A DNA stretch of 64,000 bases from Bigelowiella natans CCMP2755 (Eukaryota; Cercozoa; Chlorarachniophyceae). Position numbers and translations under genes: made by a program. The stretch is taken from positions 5,001 to 69,000 of the forward strand of contig ADNK01001009.1 of NCBI GenBank assembly GCA_000320545.1, in the 5' to 3' direction. The notes under the pieces were generated by a model. It was not told the DNA's origin. It saw nothing but the letters and a program-made list of their open reading frames with translations, and did not search any database. This document shows positions 1 through 13,647 of the stretch, one piece after another (the first letter of the stretch is position 1; each line of letters begins with the position of its first letter).

Positions 1-155
1 AGTATTTTGTTTTAGCTCATTTAGATAATTTTTAATAAATAATTTCACCATTAAATAGATGCATTCCACACACGAGCCTTTTTGTGCAGGAATCCGGAAA
101 CAACGTCGCAAGCTGCATCGACAAACCAGACTGAATAATGACCGGGGAACTACTA

Positions 156-287
156 TAGATGGCGAATCCCGCACATTTGCAATGATCACCTCGATAAGCC
201 GCGTTCCCAGGTGTTGTCGCGTAATGGCAAACACAGGCCGAATGCTGATGGCGGCCCCCAGGGCCGTTTTATTAATTTCTAAAACAG
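156..287 (-). CDS. Possible internal exon of a leftward gene running off the left edge
   Basis: On the minus strand a frame stays open from about 330 to the window edge without an ATG. Its best part begins after an AG acceptor near 287 and reaches a possible GT donor near 156. It reads as ordinary soluble protein, with segments ALGAAISIRPVF and TRLIEVIIANV. No family is recognised. Position supports it mildly: it would be divergent from fabI, like most gene pairs here. It could equally be chance, because the plus strand is also open here (59-397). Confidence 0.25.
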
Positions 288-330
288 ATCCCAATCCGAA
301 ATATACTACGACTTGGAAATTCGTTGTCGC

Positions 331-648
331 TCTTGCTAATTGCTATCTATTTCCTTCTGTCCGATGGTCTGCGGTATATTTCGGCCGCAAAAGGTGACGT
401 GCACCCCCCCCCTTTCGCACCCTTCCTGTCTCTGAAGTCCTTTCTTTGTTGCACCTGTCGAAAAATACCTCACATGAGCACTGACTAGTGGGGAAGCGAT
501 GACGTATTAGTGTTGAGCTGGAGAGTCACGACATAGTCGGGGTGGTGCACAATAAGCCGGGGTGTTGAATGAGCTCTTTCTTCTCTTTTACCATGATGTA
601 AATCCCAAACCACAAACATGACACGGTTCCCCGTTTTGCATTTTAGAA
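331..648. other. Spacer upstream of fabI
   Basis: No exon can be supported here. The stretch has a C-run near 405-412 and ends in the 5' flank of fabI. If the leftward exon at 156-287 is real, this is a shared divergent promoter region. Confidence 0.4.
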
Positions 649-1331
649 ATGAGCTATTCGGGATTCGAAGTGTCCTCCACCGTTGGCTCCACGAGCCGCA
701 GGATCTTCTCCAAGAAATCTAACCTTCCCGTCATTGTCCTCTCCGCCTGCGCTGTTATGGCCGCTTGCTGCTTCTTCTCCCAGGGTCGACTCCTCTCCAC
801 GATGGCGTCCGTTCGTCGTGGGGCTACTGGTATCAGTGGAATGCGAGCACCCAGCTTCCGCAACCACCATCCAAATCCTGTTCGAGGGCTGACGTCGTGC
901 CAGGCCAACGGCCTCCCAATTGACTTGAAGGGCAAGAAGGCCTTCGTTGCTGGTGTGGCGGATGATCAAGGTTTCGCTTGGGCGATTTCCAAGTGCCTTG
1001 TTGAGGCTGGTGCTGATGTCTCGCTCGGAATCTGGGTGCCTGCCCTTGGAATCTTCAAGAAGAGCATGCAGATGGGCAAGTTCGATGAGTCTCGCAAGCT
1101 TAGCGACGGGTATCTTCTATAAACGATTGAATGAATCAGTAGTGGACAGAATGAAATTGGTAGAAGAAAATAGATGCAAGTTGTTAGTTGATGAGAAGTC
1201 GTTGATCCCCCCCTTCTTACTCCTGAGTTGCCAACAACTCATTGTTAATAATCGCCATACGCACACAGTTCCTTGATGGATTTCGAGAAGCTCTACCCTC
1301 TTGACGCCGTCTTTGATACTCCTGAGGTAGC

Positions 1332-1380
<49 letters not shown>

Positions 1381-1624
1381 GAGAAGGAGAGAGATTGCAC
1401 AAACCAACAAAAAAAACAAGAAGGTCCAGGCCAATCCTCGTTGTGCTGATATCTTCTTCTTCTTCTATTTCTTCTTCTCCTCCTCCTTCTCCTCCTTGAT
1501 TTTGCTTTCCATCGTTGACAAGGACGTTCCTGAGGAAATCGCAACCAACAAGCGCTACGCAGGAGGTGAATCGCATTCATAGAGAGAAGGGAGTAGAGGG
1601 GGAGAGACAGACAGAGAGACAGAC

Positions 1625-1670
<46 letters not shown>

Positions 1671-2797
1671 CGCGTGCCAACAACTGGCACTGATTACTTC
1701 ATCGTCCAATCCGATCCACCAAAGCATCAATTCTTCTCATTTTTTACCATGATCTCCTTTGATTGAGCGGCCTCCTACAGTTCTAACGACTACATACTAC
1801 TACACTAAATCAGAATCTGACTGGACTATATCGGAAGTGGCCAACCTCGTAGAGAAGGACATTGGAAAGATCGACATTCTGGTTCACTCTCTTGCTAATG
1901 GGCCGGAAGTTAGGAATCCCTTGCTCGAAACCTCACGAAAGGTGTGTTTTTGAGCTGTGGGCTGCTGCTCTGCAGAAACGATGACGATGTTGACTGACAG
2001 CATGTACTTCCTTATCGAAGACGGAGAATGTGCATTATTTTTGGGCGACTATATCGGGGGAAAACCATCATTATCATTTTCCCACCGTGAATCCATCCAT
2101 TATCATAGGACAGAAATTCTTGTGCAGTATGTTATCTACAGAAAGGGGTTGGGGTCGAGGGAGGTCGGGGCAAAATATGCACTAGCTCAAATTTCGCTGA
2201 AATACTACACGAAGTCGCCGTTTGATGTTGCCAAATCGTCTATCTCATTGGCGATGCTCTGTCAATATGTGATCTTCTCCTTCCTCCTCCTCCTCCTCCT
2301 CTCCACAAAATGTATGTATGTATGCACGTGTACAGGGCTACCTCGCTGCTCAGTCGGCGTCTGCGTACTCGCTGGTCTCGATGGTGCAAAAGTTCGGCCC
2401 TATCATGAACGAAGGCGGCTCTGTCCTATCGCTCACTTACGATGCTTCAAATAAGGCAATATTGTACTTTGTGTATGTGTGGGTGGGTGTATGAGTGCAG
2501 GAGAGACAGAGAGAGGGGGGGGAGGGGGGAGGGGGAGGAGGAGAATGCTTCAAATGGGTAGAACTACCGTTTGCATCTAAAAGCTGCACAAACTAATCAG
2601 GTTGTACCCGGGTACGGCGGTGGAATGAGCAGTGCAAAGGCTTCTTTGGAGTCGGACACACGCACCCTCGCCTATGAGGCCGGCCGCAAGCATAAAATTC
2701 GAGTCAACACAGTCTCTGCAGGACCTCTTGGGTGAGTCTTCGTTCCCATCTGATCACTGGCTCTTTTTCGTGCCTTTCCATCTCCTTTCCATCTTTT

Positions 2798-2852
<55 letters not shown>

Positions 2853-3430
2853 GCATGTATGAGAGATACGCATGCATGCCTTGAGTGCCTCGCGACGGTT
2901 ACACAAAGCATCGTCGTACTCATCAGCGACTCATTTGTTCCCCAGATCCCGCGCAGCTAGGGCCATTGGATTCATCGAGAGAGTCATCAACTACTCCTAC
3001 AAGAACGCTCCGATTGAGAAGGAACTTAGCGCTATGGGTCATAAATAGCTCATCACGAAAAACGGAATAAATATGGCTTTTCTCAGTTTTTATCATCGCA
3101 CGGTTCCACGAACGGCACGTGTGTGCTGCTGTACTCCGTAGTAGTCTTCTCTGACGTTCACAAATCTGCCCCTCCCTCCCTTTTTTGGGTCGGTTGGTTC
3201 TCGCAGATTTTCCCCGATTCTTTATTTCAGAAGTAACGATTATTATTGACATTGACGTGCTGGATGTGTTTATAAACACTTTAGAGGTTGGCCAGACTGC
3301 GGCGTTCCTGCTCTCGCCCTTGGCATCTGCTATCACAGGACAAGTCGTGTACGTCGATAATGGCCTCAGCACCATGGGCCTTAGTCTCGATAGCCCGACC
3401 CTCAAGGCCGAGGAGGAGCAGACTGCGTAG
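649..3430 (+). CDS. fabI: Plastid enoyl-[acyl-carrier-protein] reductase (NADH), FabI type
   Basis: Enoyl-ACP reductase performs the last reduction of each type II fatty-acid elongation cycle, which in algae is a plastid pathway. Eight exons join in frame to 392 residues: 649-1109, 1269-1326, 1523-1565, 1814-1941, 2336-2455, 2601-2731, 2946-3037 and 3285-3430. Residues 1-90 are an extension: a hydrophobic run [19 protein letters not shown] at about 26-44, then a Ser/Arg-rich stretch, as expected for signal plus transit peptide into a complex plastid. The core follows the plant enzyme closely, including [29 protein letters not shown], the catalytic Tyr-x6-Lys in YGGGMSSAK, and AGPL. The intron 2456-2600 has a GC donor. 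Other introns carry GT, GA and TA dinucleotide tracts. The stop is TAG. The start is the only ATG that gives the hydrophobic leader. Family assignment is very secure; plastid targeting is inferred. Confidence 0.95.
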
Positions 3431-3961
3431 TTGCAGTAGCGATTATACAACACTGCCATTAACGCTCACTAGCTGTCAAAGGAAATTGGGAAGCAAATTG
3501 CAGTGATGAGTAGTGTGGTCATCACGGTGATGCAACGTGGTCATGTGTTTTAAAAAAAAACAAGTGTGCTGTGATCATTGCTGTGGTTAGTTACAATGGC
3601 TAACAAATATATATCTTCGCGCATGCTTGCTTTCTATATAGCTTGTTGGACACATATACTTTACCTCGCGTACTCTGTACCTTTCGATCAAAGTATCACG
3701 CGAGCTGTATGTTTCTGTGTGTGTACAACGCTGTGCGCGTCCTTCGATGCTGTTACTTGTGCATGCTGCACACAATTTTATATCGCTATCATGCATTGTG
3801 CTAATTTTGATGCGGATGTACTTTTCGCGCGCAAGCTAGCATTATATAGCATAGTACATAATAGGACAATTTTTGTTTTCTGTTCAATGTCACGAACGCA
3901 GAACGTACAATGTATGTACTACGTACACATCAACTCTAATCTAATAACACAATGCATGTAG

Positions 3962-4045
3962 CCGTTGCTTTCTTATCACGCAGCTACATCAGGCTAGCAG
4001 AGCAGGGTGACAAGCAGTGAGCATATTTAATTTATTCATTACATT
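3962..4045 (+). repeat. Dispersed spacer repeat, degenerate copy
   Basis: Shares the order GTAGCCG(T)TGCTTT, CAGCTACATCAGG, a gapped middle and TTATTCATTACAT with the copies at 4046 and 27084. It abuts the next copy directly. Confidence 0.5.
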
Positions 4046-4135
4046 AGCGCTGTAGCCGCTGCATTGCACAGCTACATAAGGATGACTATTGAACAAATTC
4101 AATTCATTAATCACGTCCGTCTTACATTCGTCTCA
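4046..4135 (+). repeat. Dispersed spacer repeat, copy 2 of 3 in tandem
   Basis: Begins AGCGCTGTAGCCGCTGCATT, then CAGCTACATAAGGATGAC, ATTGAACAAATT and a CGTC-rich end. It is near identical over its first half to the right terminus of the element at 26460-27166. Confidence 0.75.
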
Positions 4136-4235
4136 TAATAGACAGCAAGCTATCAAGGTGTATATTGTGTCGGTCGGTATTATTGTAGCTACTTTCTTGC
4201 TATGAATCACATGTACACATTGCATTACATCTTTG

Positions 4236-4312
4236 CATAGCTAGCTACGTTATTAGGATGACATATAGACATTGAAATTTTTAAAATTTATTCATTACAT
4301 CCGTCTCGCATA
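4236..4312 (+). repeat. Dispersed spacer repeat, copy 3 of 3
   Basis: Contains TTAGGATGACATATAGACATTG, then ATTCATTACATCCGTCTCG. The outer end CATTACATCCGTCTC matches the other family members. Confidence 0.65.
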
Positions 4313-4357
4313 ATGTTGCATCATGTGTGCGTGTATGTGTGCACCGTCTAGACTGCG

Positions 4358-6131
4358 TCAATGCATCCCGGGTTGAAACAGCTGATTTGAGCCAATTTTT
4401 CGGTTGCCAGTCGTCGACAGCATCGCATCTAGCTTCCGCTCTAACACATTGAGCCTCCTTCCGAGTCCATCCTTTCGATCTCGAATGCGGGGGCGAAGAT
4501 CGGAGACTATTCGCTCTGTCAATTCTTTGGGGGTGAGCTTCCCAGAGCCCTTCAGTGTTGTGCCGCTCACGAAGACGGGCCTAGAGCCTGTCAGCGGCGT
4601 CACAGCAAAGCCATGTTTCTCACACAAACAGCCGCAGCAAGCATATTCTTTGATTTCCTGGACAGGACTCATCTCATCGTAACGCACTACTCGCTTCTGC
4701 ACTCCAAAGCCTCTGCCTTCAACATACCCAGTCAGGATAGCCGCGTCCGTCTCGAGAGTTAGCTCCATCATTGGGGGGCAACAGCAACTGCTAGCTTTCC
4801 CTAGCTGATACGTTTTAGTCTCAAATCCTCTCATCTCTGAGAGAAGGTGCTCTCCAATGTCGCTCTCGTCCAACCCCGCTACCATGCAGCGCGTGCTGTT
4901 GACGCTGTGATTGATGGGGTCTAAATTGGGTGGAAGCAGGGACGACTGCTTACACTCAAATCCGCCCTGAGGTTTCTTCTCATGTATATCCGAAATATAG
5001 CCTAAAAGATGCAGCAATACGCTCAACTATACCGTCGCTTTGGAGTGGAAAGAAGCAGCAAACGCTAGTTACAGATGATAACACTATTCACTTCCACCAC
5101 AACCACTACTACTTGGGAACGAAAGATCTTCGATTCTGGAATCCATGCTCTTCAGCGAAGTCAGCACCTTATGCATTCCGTCCTAAGGGAAAAAGGGCGG
5201 GAGGGAAAGGGGGGGGGGGGGTTCATGACTGGTTGATGGCATTAGTCCATCCGCGGCTCTATTGTATCATCCTATGTACTTACCTTCAAAGCAATTAATT
5301 GTGAGCTGACAGCTTCCGTGCTGAGGTTGCGTTCTTCCAGCACTTTCTCGAGATGCCTGTTTTGCCTTTTATGCCCCGTTTCGAAAACAGCAAATGGTGA
5401 TGAGTTCGCTCGGCGAATGAAACCTGAATAAACGGCAAATGAATGTCAGCACGTGGTTCTTTTTCCCTATTGGCTCCCATCTTTCAAGAGAATAGAGCTT
5501 ACTGGAGTTGGACGCAGAGCTGTCGTTGCGGTTCCGAGTATTGCTGAGAATATCATATTCTAATCAGTAAACGACGCATGTATGGCCACCCGTTACGCTT
5601 TTGGCATGAAAATGGTCCTCACCTTTCACCATTATCTTCCGCCTCGTCGAGCTGTTTGTCAGGTAAAAATAGTTCCAAAGCGTGGGTGTGAACTCACAAA
5701 ATACAACTCACTGCCGACACTGCGCAGTCATGAATTATAATCACATCATCTTAATCTTCACAACACTACCGGTCAGATTTCTAAAGTATTCGTGTTTCAT
5801 GACATATATCTCCAAATATGGGAGGGACCCACCTTTTTTTGAAAATCCTTTATTTTCAACTCCATGTCAAAGCGGTCCTCAGCGAAGTCTCTCTCCATCT
5901 GTCAGGTGTCGAAGACAATGACAATACCCAAAATTTAGCATGTGCTCTCCTTCACAAATATGAATTAACAGAAGTGCCTTCATGTACACGTTACGTATGC
6001 ATCACACACACCCACAGATCATGTACCCTCATCACTCGTTCGGTCCTCTCTTTATCTTTTCTCAAGAGAGACCTAGGGACCGAAGCAATTACACAGTCAT
6101 TCTTTACGTTTGGCCTTTGTAAATCAGTGCT

Positions 6132-6184
<53 letters not shown>

Positions 6185-7256
6185 GGCAAGACTTGTTTTC
6201 TTGCTGCAGCAGCTCAATCTGGTCCCTTAGGTGCTGCATCACAACCTGCATATATGGCAACATCTAATTTGAGCATGTACGTATTTCATCCCCATCCCAC
6301 GCACGCGAGCACAAGTACACAGACAAATAAATATGTGAAGTGCATGTGCCATGCGGCTACTTCTCCTGATTCTTCGTTGATCCGCTTGATGTCGCCCGGA
6401 CCCTTCATGAAACACAAGGTTAGGCTGAGGCGTGGGCGACGACGTACAGAGCAAGAATCGATTTGCTTACATTTTTAGAATGGTGGCCTTGTGATACCAG
6501 GGCTTTGTCGAACGAAAAAGAGGAATTTCTTGTCAAGCCTAAAAGCGTCTGATAGTTAACTCGGAATTCTCTCTTCCTCGCATTAGCAATGCTCAACGAA
6601 CGATTTTTTTTGCTGTGTAGTTAGTACCAGGGGATTCTGCTTCCATTTTGTACTCTTCTGTAAGCGTCTCAAGGTGGCTGTCTGTATGAAACACATGAAA
6701 GTGCAGGAACACGTGAGGTGAGATTATCGACTTGGATGCATCAGCAAATCTTACGAATTGCAGGAGACGATTGGGCACTCAGGGCGACTTGCAGCCTAGT
6801 TCAAAGTGCTGTCAGAAAAGGGGAGACATAACGACTCAACAAATACGAAATTTGTTCCACCTATCTGGCTTTCGGACATCGAGAGTACCCCCAGAGACAT
6901 GGTATATTTCATGTTCACCATCCGAGCTAACCGTGTCTATTGAGTTGCGCCGATATTGGGCCTCTCGAGGTGGAATGAGCATCCCAAACTTCTTTGCAAT
7001 GTTTACAAATTCGGCGAAGTTTATCCTGAGAGAAGCAGGTAGTGAATACTGGGTGGTGGAGGTTGGTGGTGGTAGTGGGCAGTATGATTGATTACCTCAA
7101 GTCCTTTCTTGACCGTATTTCAGCCTGAGGAAAAGATATAAAACGATTCCAATTCACACCGATGTTACACGCAGATCACTCAACAATGGCTAACCAGGAA
7201 CTGAGGAGGGGCCCCCTCAAAGCTCTCAAGGTCTTTGATGCTGATATGCTGCAAAA
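4358..7256 (-). CDS. Unrecognised EF-hand-like, coiled-coil and Cys-rich protein
   Basis: A leftward multi-exon gene of unknown function. The best-supported pieces, in protein order: HISIKDLESFEGAPPQFL (about 7256-7200); AEIRSRKDLR (near 7124-7096) joining in phase to INFAEFVNIAKKFGMLIPP (from about 7057), which together resemble an EF-hand helix-loop-helix; short exons near 6700-6640, 6531-6475, 6405-6365, 6262-6190, 5900-5840, 5660-5625 and 5550-5515; a charged helix RHLEKVLEERNLSTEA at 5428-5290; then 5170-5110; and a last exon from about 4969 to 4358. The last exon holds clusters SSCCCPP and CCGCLCEKHG and ends GSNQLFQPGMH. Several internal junctions and the start codon are unresolved, and a TA tract at 6134-6182 lies in one intron. 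Calcium binding is only a guess from the EF-hand-like piece. Confidence 0.55.
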
Positions 7257-7804
7257 AGATTTGACATCGAATTATCAGCTACCCGAAAGACGGAAATCAC
7301 AGCTAGATCGATATTTCACCGACCCCATTGCTCTGCGAATCTAAACTCCGGAACACATTCCGAAGCTGCTCTAAGGTGAGGAGGCGGCTAGTCGAGCGAC
7401 TGCGCGACATCTGCCGATCTAGTCCCTGGGGGGGGACGTTGTAGCAGTAACTTCCTCCCGCGTTCTACCCGAGGGTCTCTAAAAAAATCAAGACATGACT
7501 TCCTGACTTCCGTTTTTTTACCGCGACATCACTGATATATTGTCTCCGATTGCTATACATGGCGTAATTTTATGCGCGACAATCCCACCGTCACGATATG
7601 GGGATATCATTATTGGGTGTCGTTGGTAGAAAATGGCACGTATTTTTCACTTTCTAACTATCCGTAACATTTTCCATCGATCTGACACGTCGAACTCCAG
7701 GTCAGGGGGGGAGGGGGGGGAGGGGGGGATAAAGCTTTGGATGATGAATCTGCGGAGCTTCTTTCAAAATCGAATTGTAGCTGTCTCACTGATGCATCGG
7801 TTTG
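7257..7804. other. Divergent 5' spacer
   Basis: Lies between the unresolved start of the leftward gene and serB. It contains short G-runs (7428-7434 and 7705-7729) but no exon that can be supported. Confidence 0.5.
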
Positions 7805-10259
7805 ATGATACTTCGCGCTCTACCTCCTAGGCTAAGGACTCCCCTCGCAATGCAACCTCGAGCGATGTCTCGCCTACTAAACTTAAGCATGCACATGCGC
7901 TTCGGAGTGCGATGCCTGGCCAGAGCGACTCCGCTGAGAACGGCCACGCGAACCTATTCGAAGAACGTTGGCACAAATGTTGAGGTGGCGAAAGCTTGTA
8001 TCGTAGCTGCAGACGCTGTTTGCTTCGACGTCGATTCAACAGTCATCACCGAGGAGGTATTCAGAGTGATATACGTCGCACGAAAGAGCTCACTGCTAGA
8101 TACTATTCTATTGTCTTAAATAAAACACTGGGTGTAAACAGGGAATCGACGTGCTCGCTGCATCCTTGTCTCCCGAGAAGGGGGAAAAGGTGGGGGTCAC
8201 AACATCCTGAAATAACCGGCAGACATCTCCTCGTTTCTGACAACTGTTGTTCGTCGTCAAGGTGGCTGAATATACGGCAAACGCAATGGGTGGCTCCGTT
8301 CCGTTTCACGTCGCTCTCGAAGCAAGGTATCGGGTGTACGACGGCAGCGTGAATCACATAGTTCACATGCAGACAAGGAAGGTGTTTAAGATGCACCGAG
8401 ATAGTAGTGGCCCTTTACACGCGAGCTGTTGATATTTATGCTTGGCGTTTGGCTGACTCATTACTTTCTATTGATGAAATAGGCTCTCGATCATGGAGCC
8501 TTCAATGCAGGACATTGAGAAATGCATGAAGGTACTATACCTTTCAACAGCGCTCCGAAATTTGCTGTTTCCCACATTAGAGGAGGGGGGTGAGGAGCCT
8601 GTCTTATTACTGCCGTTTACTCCTCTTTCTGTAAAAGAAATATCTTTTAAAGAAAAACTACTACACATTACCCAGGAGCATCCTTTGGAGTTTTCTCCCG
8701 GTCTAGAAAGCGTAATCTCGATCCTGCAGAAGAAGGTTGTTCGGGCGTGAAGGGCAGAGTCCTTCCGTCATGTTGTGACTATATCGACTTCTTGTGCGCA
8801 CATATAACCCAACATGAATTGTTCTTCTCCATTGCTCTCCTCTTCCTTTTGCTCCCCCCCCTCCTCCTCCTCCTCCTCCTCCTCCTCCTCCTCTTCCCCC
8901 TTCCCTTCCCCCCCTCATCAGGGCACGAAAGTTTATCTAGTGTCAGGAGGGTTTCGCCAGATGATAAATCCCGTGAGTGCAAGAACTGAGCAGCGCTATG
9001 TATAGAGAGAAAATTTCCGCAGACCGACACCCTATGAACACAGCAGTCACAGCTACACCCCAATGGTCGTCTCAGCTTTCTCCTTCCCGCACCCATTATG
9101 CAGATCGCCGACATCCTCGGTATTGACAAGAAGACAGAGGTGCGTGCGTGCGTGTGTGTGTGTGTGTGAAAGAGAGGAGAAGACTAAGATAGCATCGCAC
9201 CGTAGCATTCTCTACGTTTACTGCTTTCCCAACCTACCGATGGGCGGTTGGCCCCTCTGAATTGTATTGATACCGTCTCTGTCGTTGCTGCTTCTGGCTT
9301 CTTTGTGTGGCGTTGTCCCGATCTTCACACGCCGCCGCCCCGCCATACAGGTCTTTGCGAATAACATACTGTTCCAGACTGACGGATCTTACGCTGGGTT
9401 CGACGAAAAGGTGTCGTTTCGCAACCAATAGCTAGTGAAACATATGCTTACTGTCCCACGATGTAATTGCTACATGCAGGAGCCTACGTCTCGCGCTGGG
9501 GGGAAGGAGAAGGTTATCCAGATGCTCAAGGATAAATTTGGGTGCGTTGTCAATTTGCATTCTCTCGCCTTTTCACACGCCGCCTTTTTAGCTTGGGGCC
9601 CGCATGAAGTTGCCACCTCGTAATCGCGAATTAAGAAGCAGAAATCATAGAACCGAAGTGAAACTTTGGCTCTGCAGCGGAGATAATCGGCGTTTCCTTT
9701 TGTAAAAATGTATGTGCTTTGCGGTTGCAATTATCTGGGGAGTTCGTCTCCGCACTCTCCAAATTCCTCGCCGATGTACAATGAATTCACCAATTGCGGG
9801 TACTGCTTCTTCAGGTACGAGACGGTTGTGATGGTGGGCGATGGCGCGACAGATATGGAGGCACGTCCTCCCGCCGACGCCTTTATCGGGTGCGTTTGCT
9901 CGAATTTTCCACATGCACATAATGGTACAACAACACGTAACAGTGTTTCAAGCGCAACCCCCCTCCCCCAAAAAAAAAGAAAAGGGAGAGATCCTTGTTA
10001 TTTCGCCGTGGGAGTCCTTAAGCTCTGGGGAGGAGAGGAGGGGGCGGGTGTCGTCGTAATATACGTGCTTTTTTGCCATTTTTGCCAGCTATGGAGGTGT
10101 GGCGGTGAGGGCCGCCGTGAAGGAGGTAATTCGACCTAAGCGACTACAAACAACTTAAGATGATCATGATGAAGCTACTTTAATATGATGCTTTGTTCTT
10201 GTCAGGGTGCAGACTGGTTTGTCAGCGATTTTCAAGAAGTTATAGATGTCTTAGAATAA
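7805..10259 (+). CDS. serB: Phosphoserine phosphatase
   Basis: Hydrolyses phosphoserine to serine, the last step of the phosphorylated serine pathway. It is a HAD-superfamily enzyme. Twelve exons give 282 residues: 7805-8056, 8142-8189, 8262-8326, 8483-8531, 8676-8735, 8922-8972, 9104-9139, 9351-9410, 9480-9541, 9815-9889, 10089-10125 and 10206-10259. All phases agree. HAD motif I is DAVCFDVDSTV with the nucleophilic Asp, motif II is YLVSGGFR, and motif IV is MVGDGATDMEA; the order and spacing match animal PSPH. About 55 N-terminal residues are Arg/Leu-rich with no acidic residue (ILRALPPRLRTPLA and so on), typical of an organelle-targeting presequence. The first ATG at 7805 is taken as start; 7850 or 7865 are alternatives. 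The gene converges on the SNARE gene. Confidence 0.95.
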
Positions 10260-10938
10260 GGGCGCTCATCGTATCCATGCGCGGATCACCGCGAGGTGTG
10301 TGATGAGTCGGTTATTCGCGTAGCCACGCACAAGGCTGTAGTAGTTGCAGGAGCACTGCGATGTGGGCTGCTTTTCACAAGTTGTTTCGTCAAAACTACC
10401 AACTCTAATTCTATCGTGGATAGCAGTAGCATGAATTACAAGCACGCAAGGCATGTTAAAGCCATGACAGCATCGGTTTAGTCGGTATGGCATTAAGCTG
10501 TAGGCGTCAGTCTAGCTCTCAGCAGTATTAAAAGACGGGTGCAATGTTAAAAAGCATTATATTTTTACAATAGCCATCCTAATGTAGCTTTGCAAGGCCG
10601 TATTATATATTGTAAGAGTACATGTAAATGGCATGCGATATTGCAATAATAATTACAAGCCTGGGAGGACCGCGATTCGTCAAGCGTTCGAAAACCATGC
10701 ATAGCTCTAGTATACCTAGATATGGCTAATGGGGATGATGAGTAGCGCTTGCAAATACACTACGATGTAAATGCCAAACGTACATTTCTAGATTTATGCA
10801 TGTCCGTCGATTCACTTCACATTTCGTATGTATGATACATTAATACTTACATGAATTATCGCATAGGTAAGATGCATGCATGATATCAATGCCGTAGAAA
10901 CACGGTACAAATTGCGGATTAGGCTAGCTACTGCTATG
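10260..10938. other. Convergent 3' spacer
   Basis: AT-rich spacer between the serB and Tlg2 3' ends. It holds one copy of the spacer repeat and scattered TGCATGC and TAGCT words. No gene is seen. Confidence 0.65.
10531..10597 (-). repeat. Dispersed spacer repeat, reverse copy
   Basis: Reads AGACGGGTGCAATG at its outer end, then CAATAGCCATCCTAATGTAG. It matches the reverse copies at 26460 and 43167. Confidence 0.6.
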
Positions 10939-13111
<2,173 letters not shown>

Positions 13112-13647
13112 TCTTCCTCCCCCTCCTCCTCCCTTGACCACACTGGTGTTGTAAGAGTTGTTGTCCCGTCGTGCCGTTCTGGCAAGGGGTTTTTCGAAAT
13201 GCGACTAGAAAATTATCGTCGATTTCCAGTGCGCGACTCGAAAGTGGTTATCGCGCCTAGATCTAGGTGCCGAAACTCACCGCTGTGTCTTCGAAGAACG
13301 AACCGGAGGGTTTTTTCCCAAGCGTTACTTCCTGGAAGCACCGGCTGCCCGCGACATGCAGAAAAGGCGATTTTTTACGGTTTTTTAAGGTCATTTCATG
13401 TCGAGAGACAATGCCGGCTGCTCAATGGCTTCGGATGCTAGAGATGTGCCGGCAGCAAGTCTGCGAGAGCACGATGTTGATGCATGATGCACAGGGTTAC
13501 GGAACGAACTCCGCCCGAGTGCCACCGACGGTACCCTCAATCTGGCTCGTCGGCGGTTTTCGAGCACCAGAATCGCCTGCCATTTCCTTCGGGTAGTTGT
13601 TCCCACACGGAGGTCTTTGGGCTCAAGCTACCGGGAGCGCCCGTTTT
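13112..13647. other. Divergent 5' spacer, Tlg2/arylsulfatase
   Basis: A GC-richer stretch between two start codons. Short open frames on both strands (for example 13061-13441) show no family match and fit a shared promoter region. Confidence 0.55.

Larger units (their letters stand above)
3431..4357. other. Convergent 3' spacer
   Basis: AT-rich spacer between the 3' ends of fabI and the leftward gene at 4358. A 127-codon frame at 3578-3961 is rich in Cys, Tyr and Ile, matches no family and looks like chance. The right part holds three copies of the dispersed spacer repeat, annotated separately. Confidence 0.6.

Noticed and set aside
1117-1730. Leftward frames of HTHTHT, SLSLSL and RRRRR residues
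   Set aside because: Translations of GT, GA and TCT microsatellites inside fabI introns.
3578-3961. 127-codon plus frame rich in Cys and Tyr
   Set aside because: AT-rich spacer sequence just before the tandem repeats; no family and no splice context.
7162-7344. 60-codon plus frame ending FTDPIALRI
   Set aside because: It is antisense to a better exon (HISIKDLESFEGAPP) that fits the leftward EF-hand-like gene.
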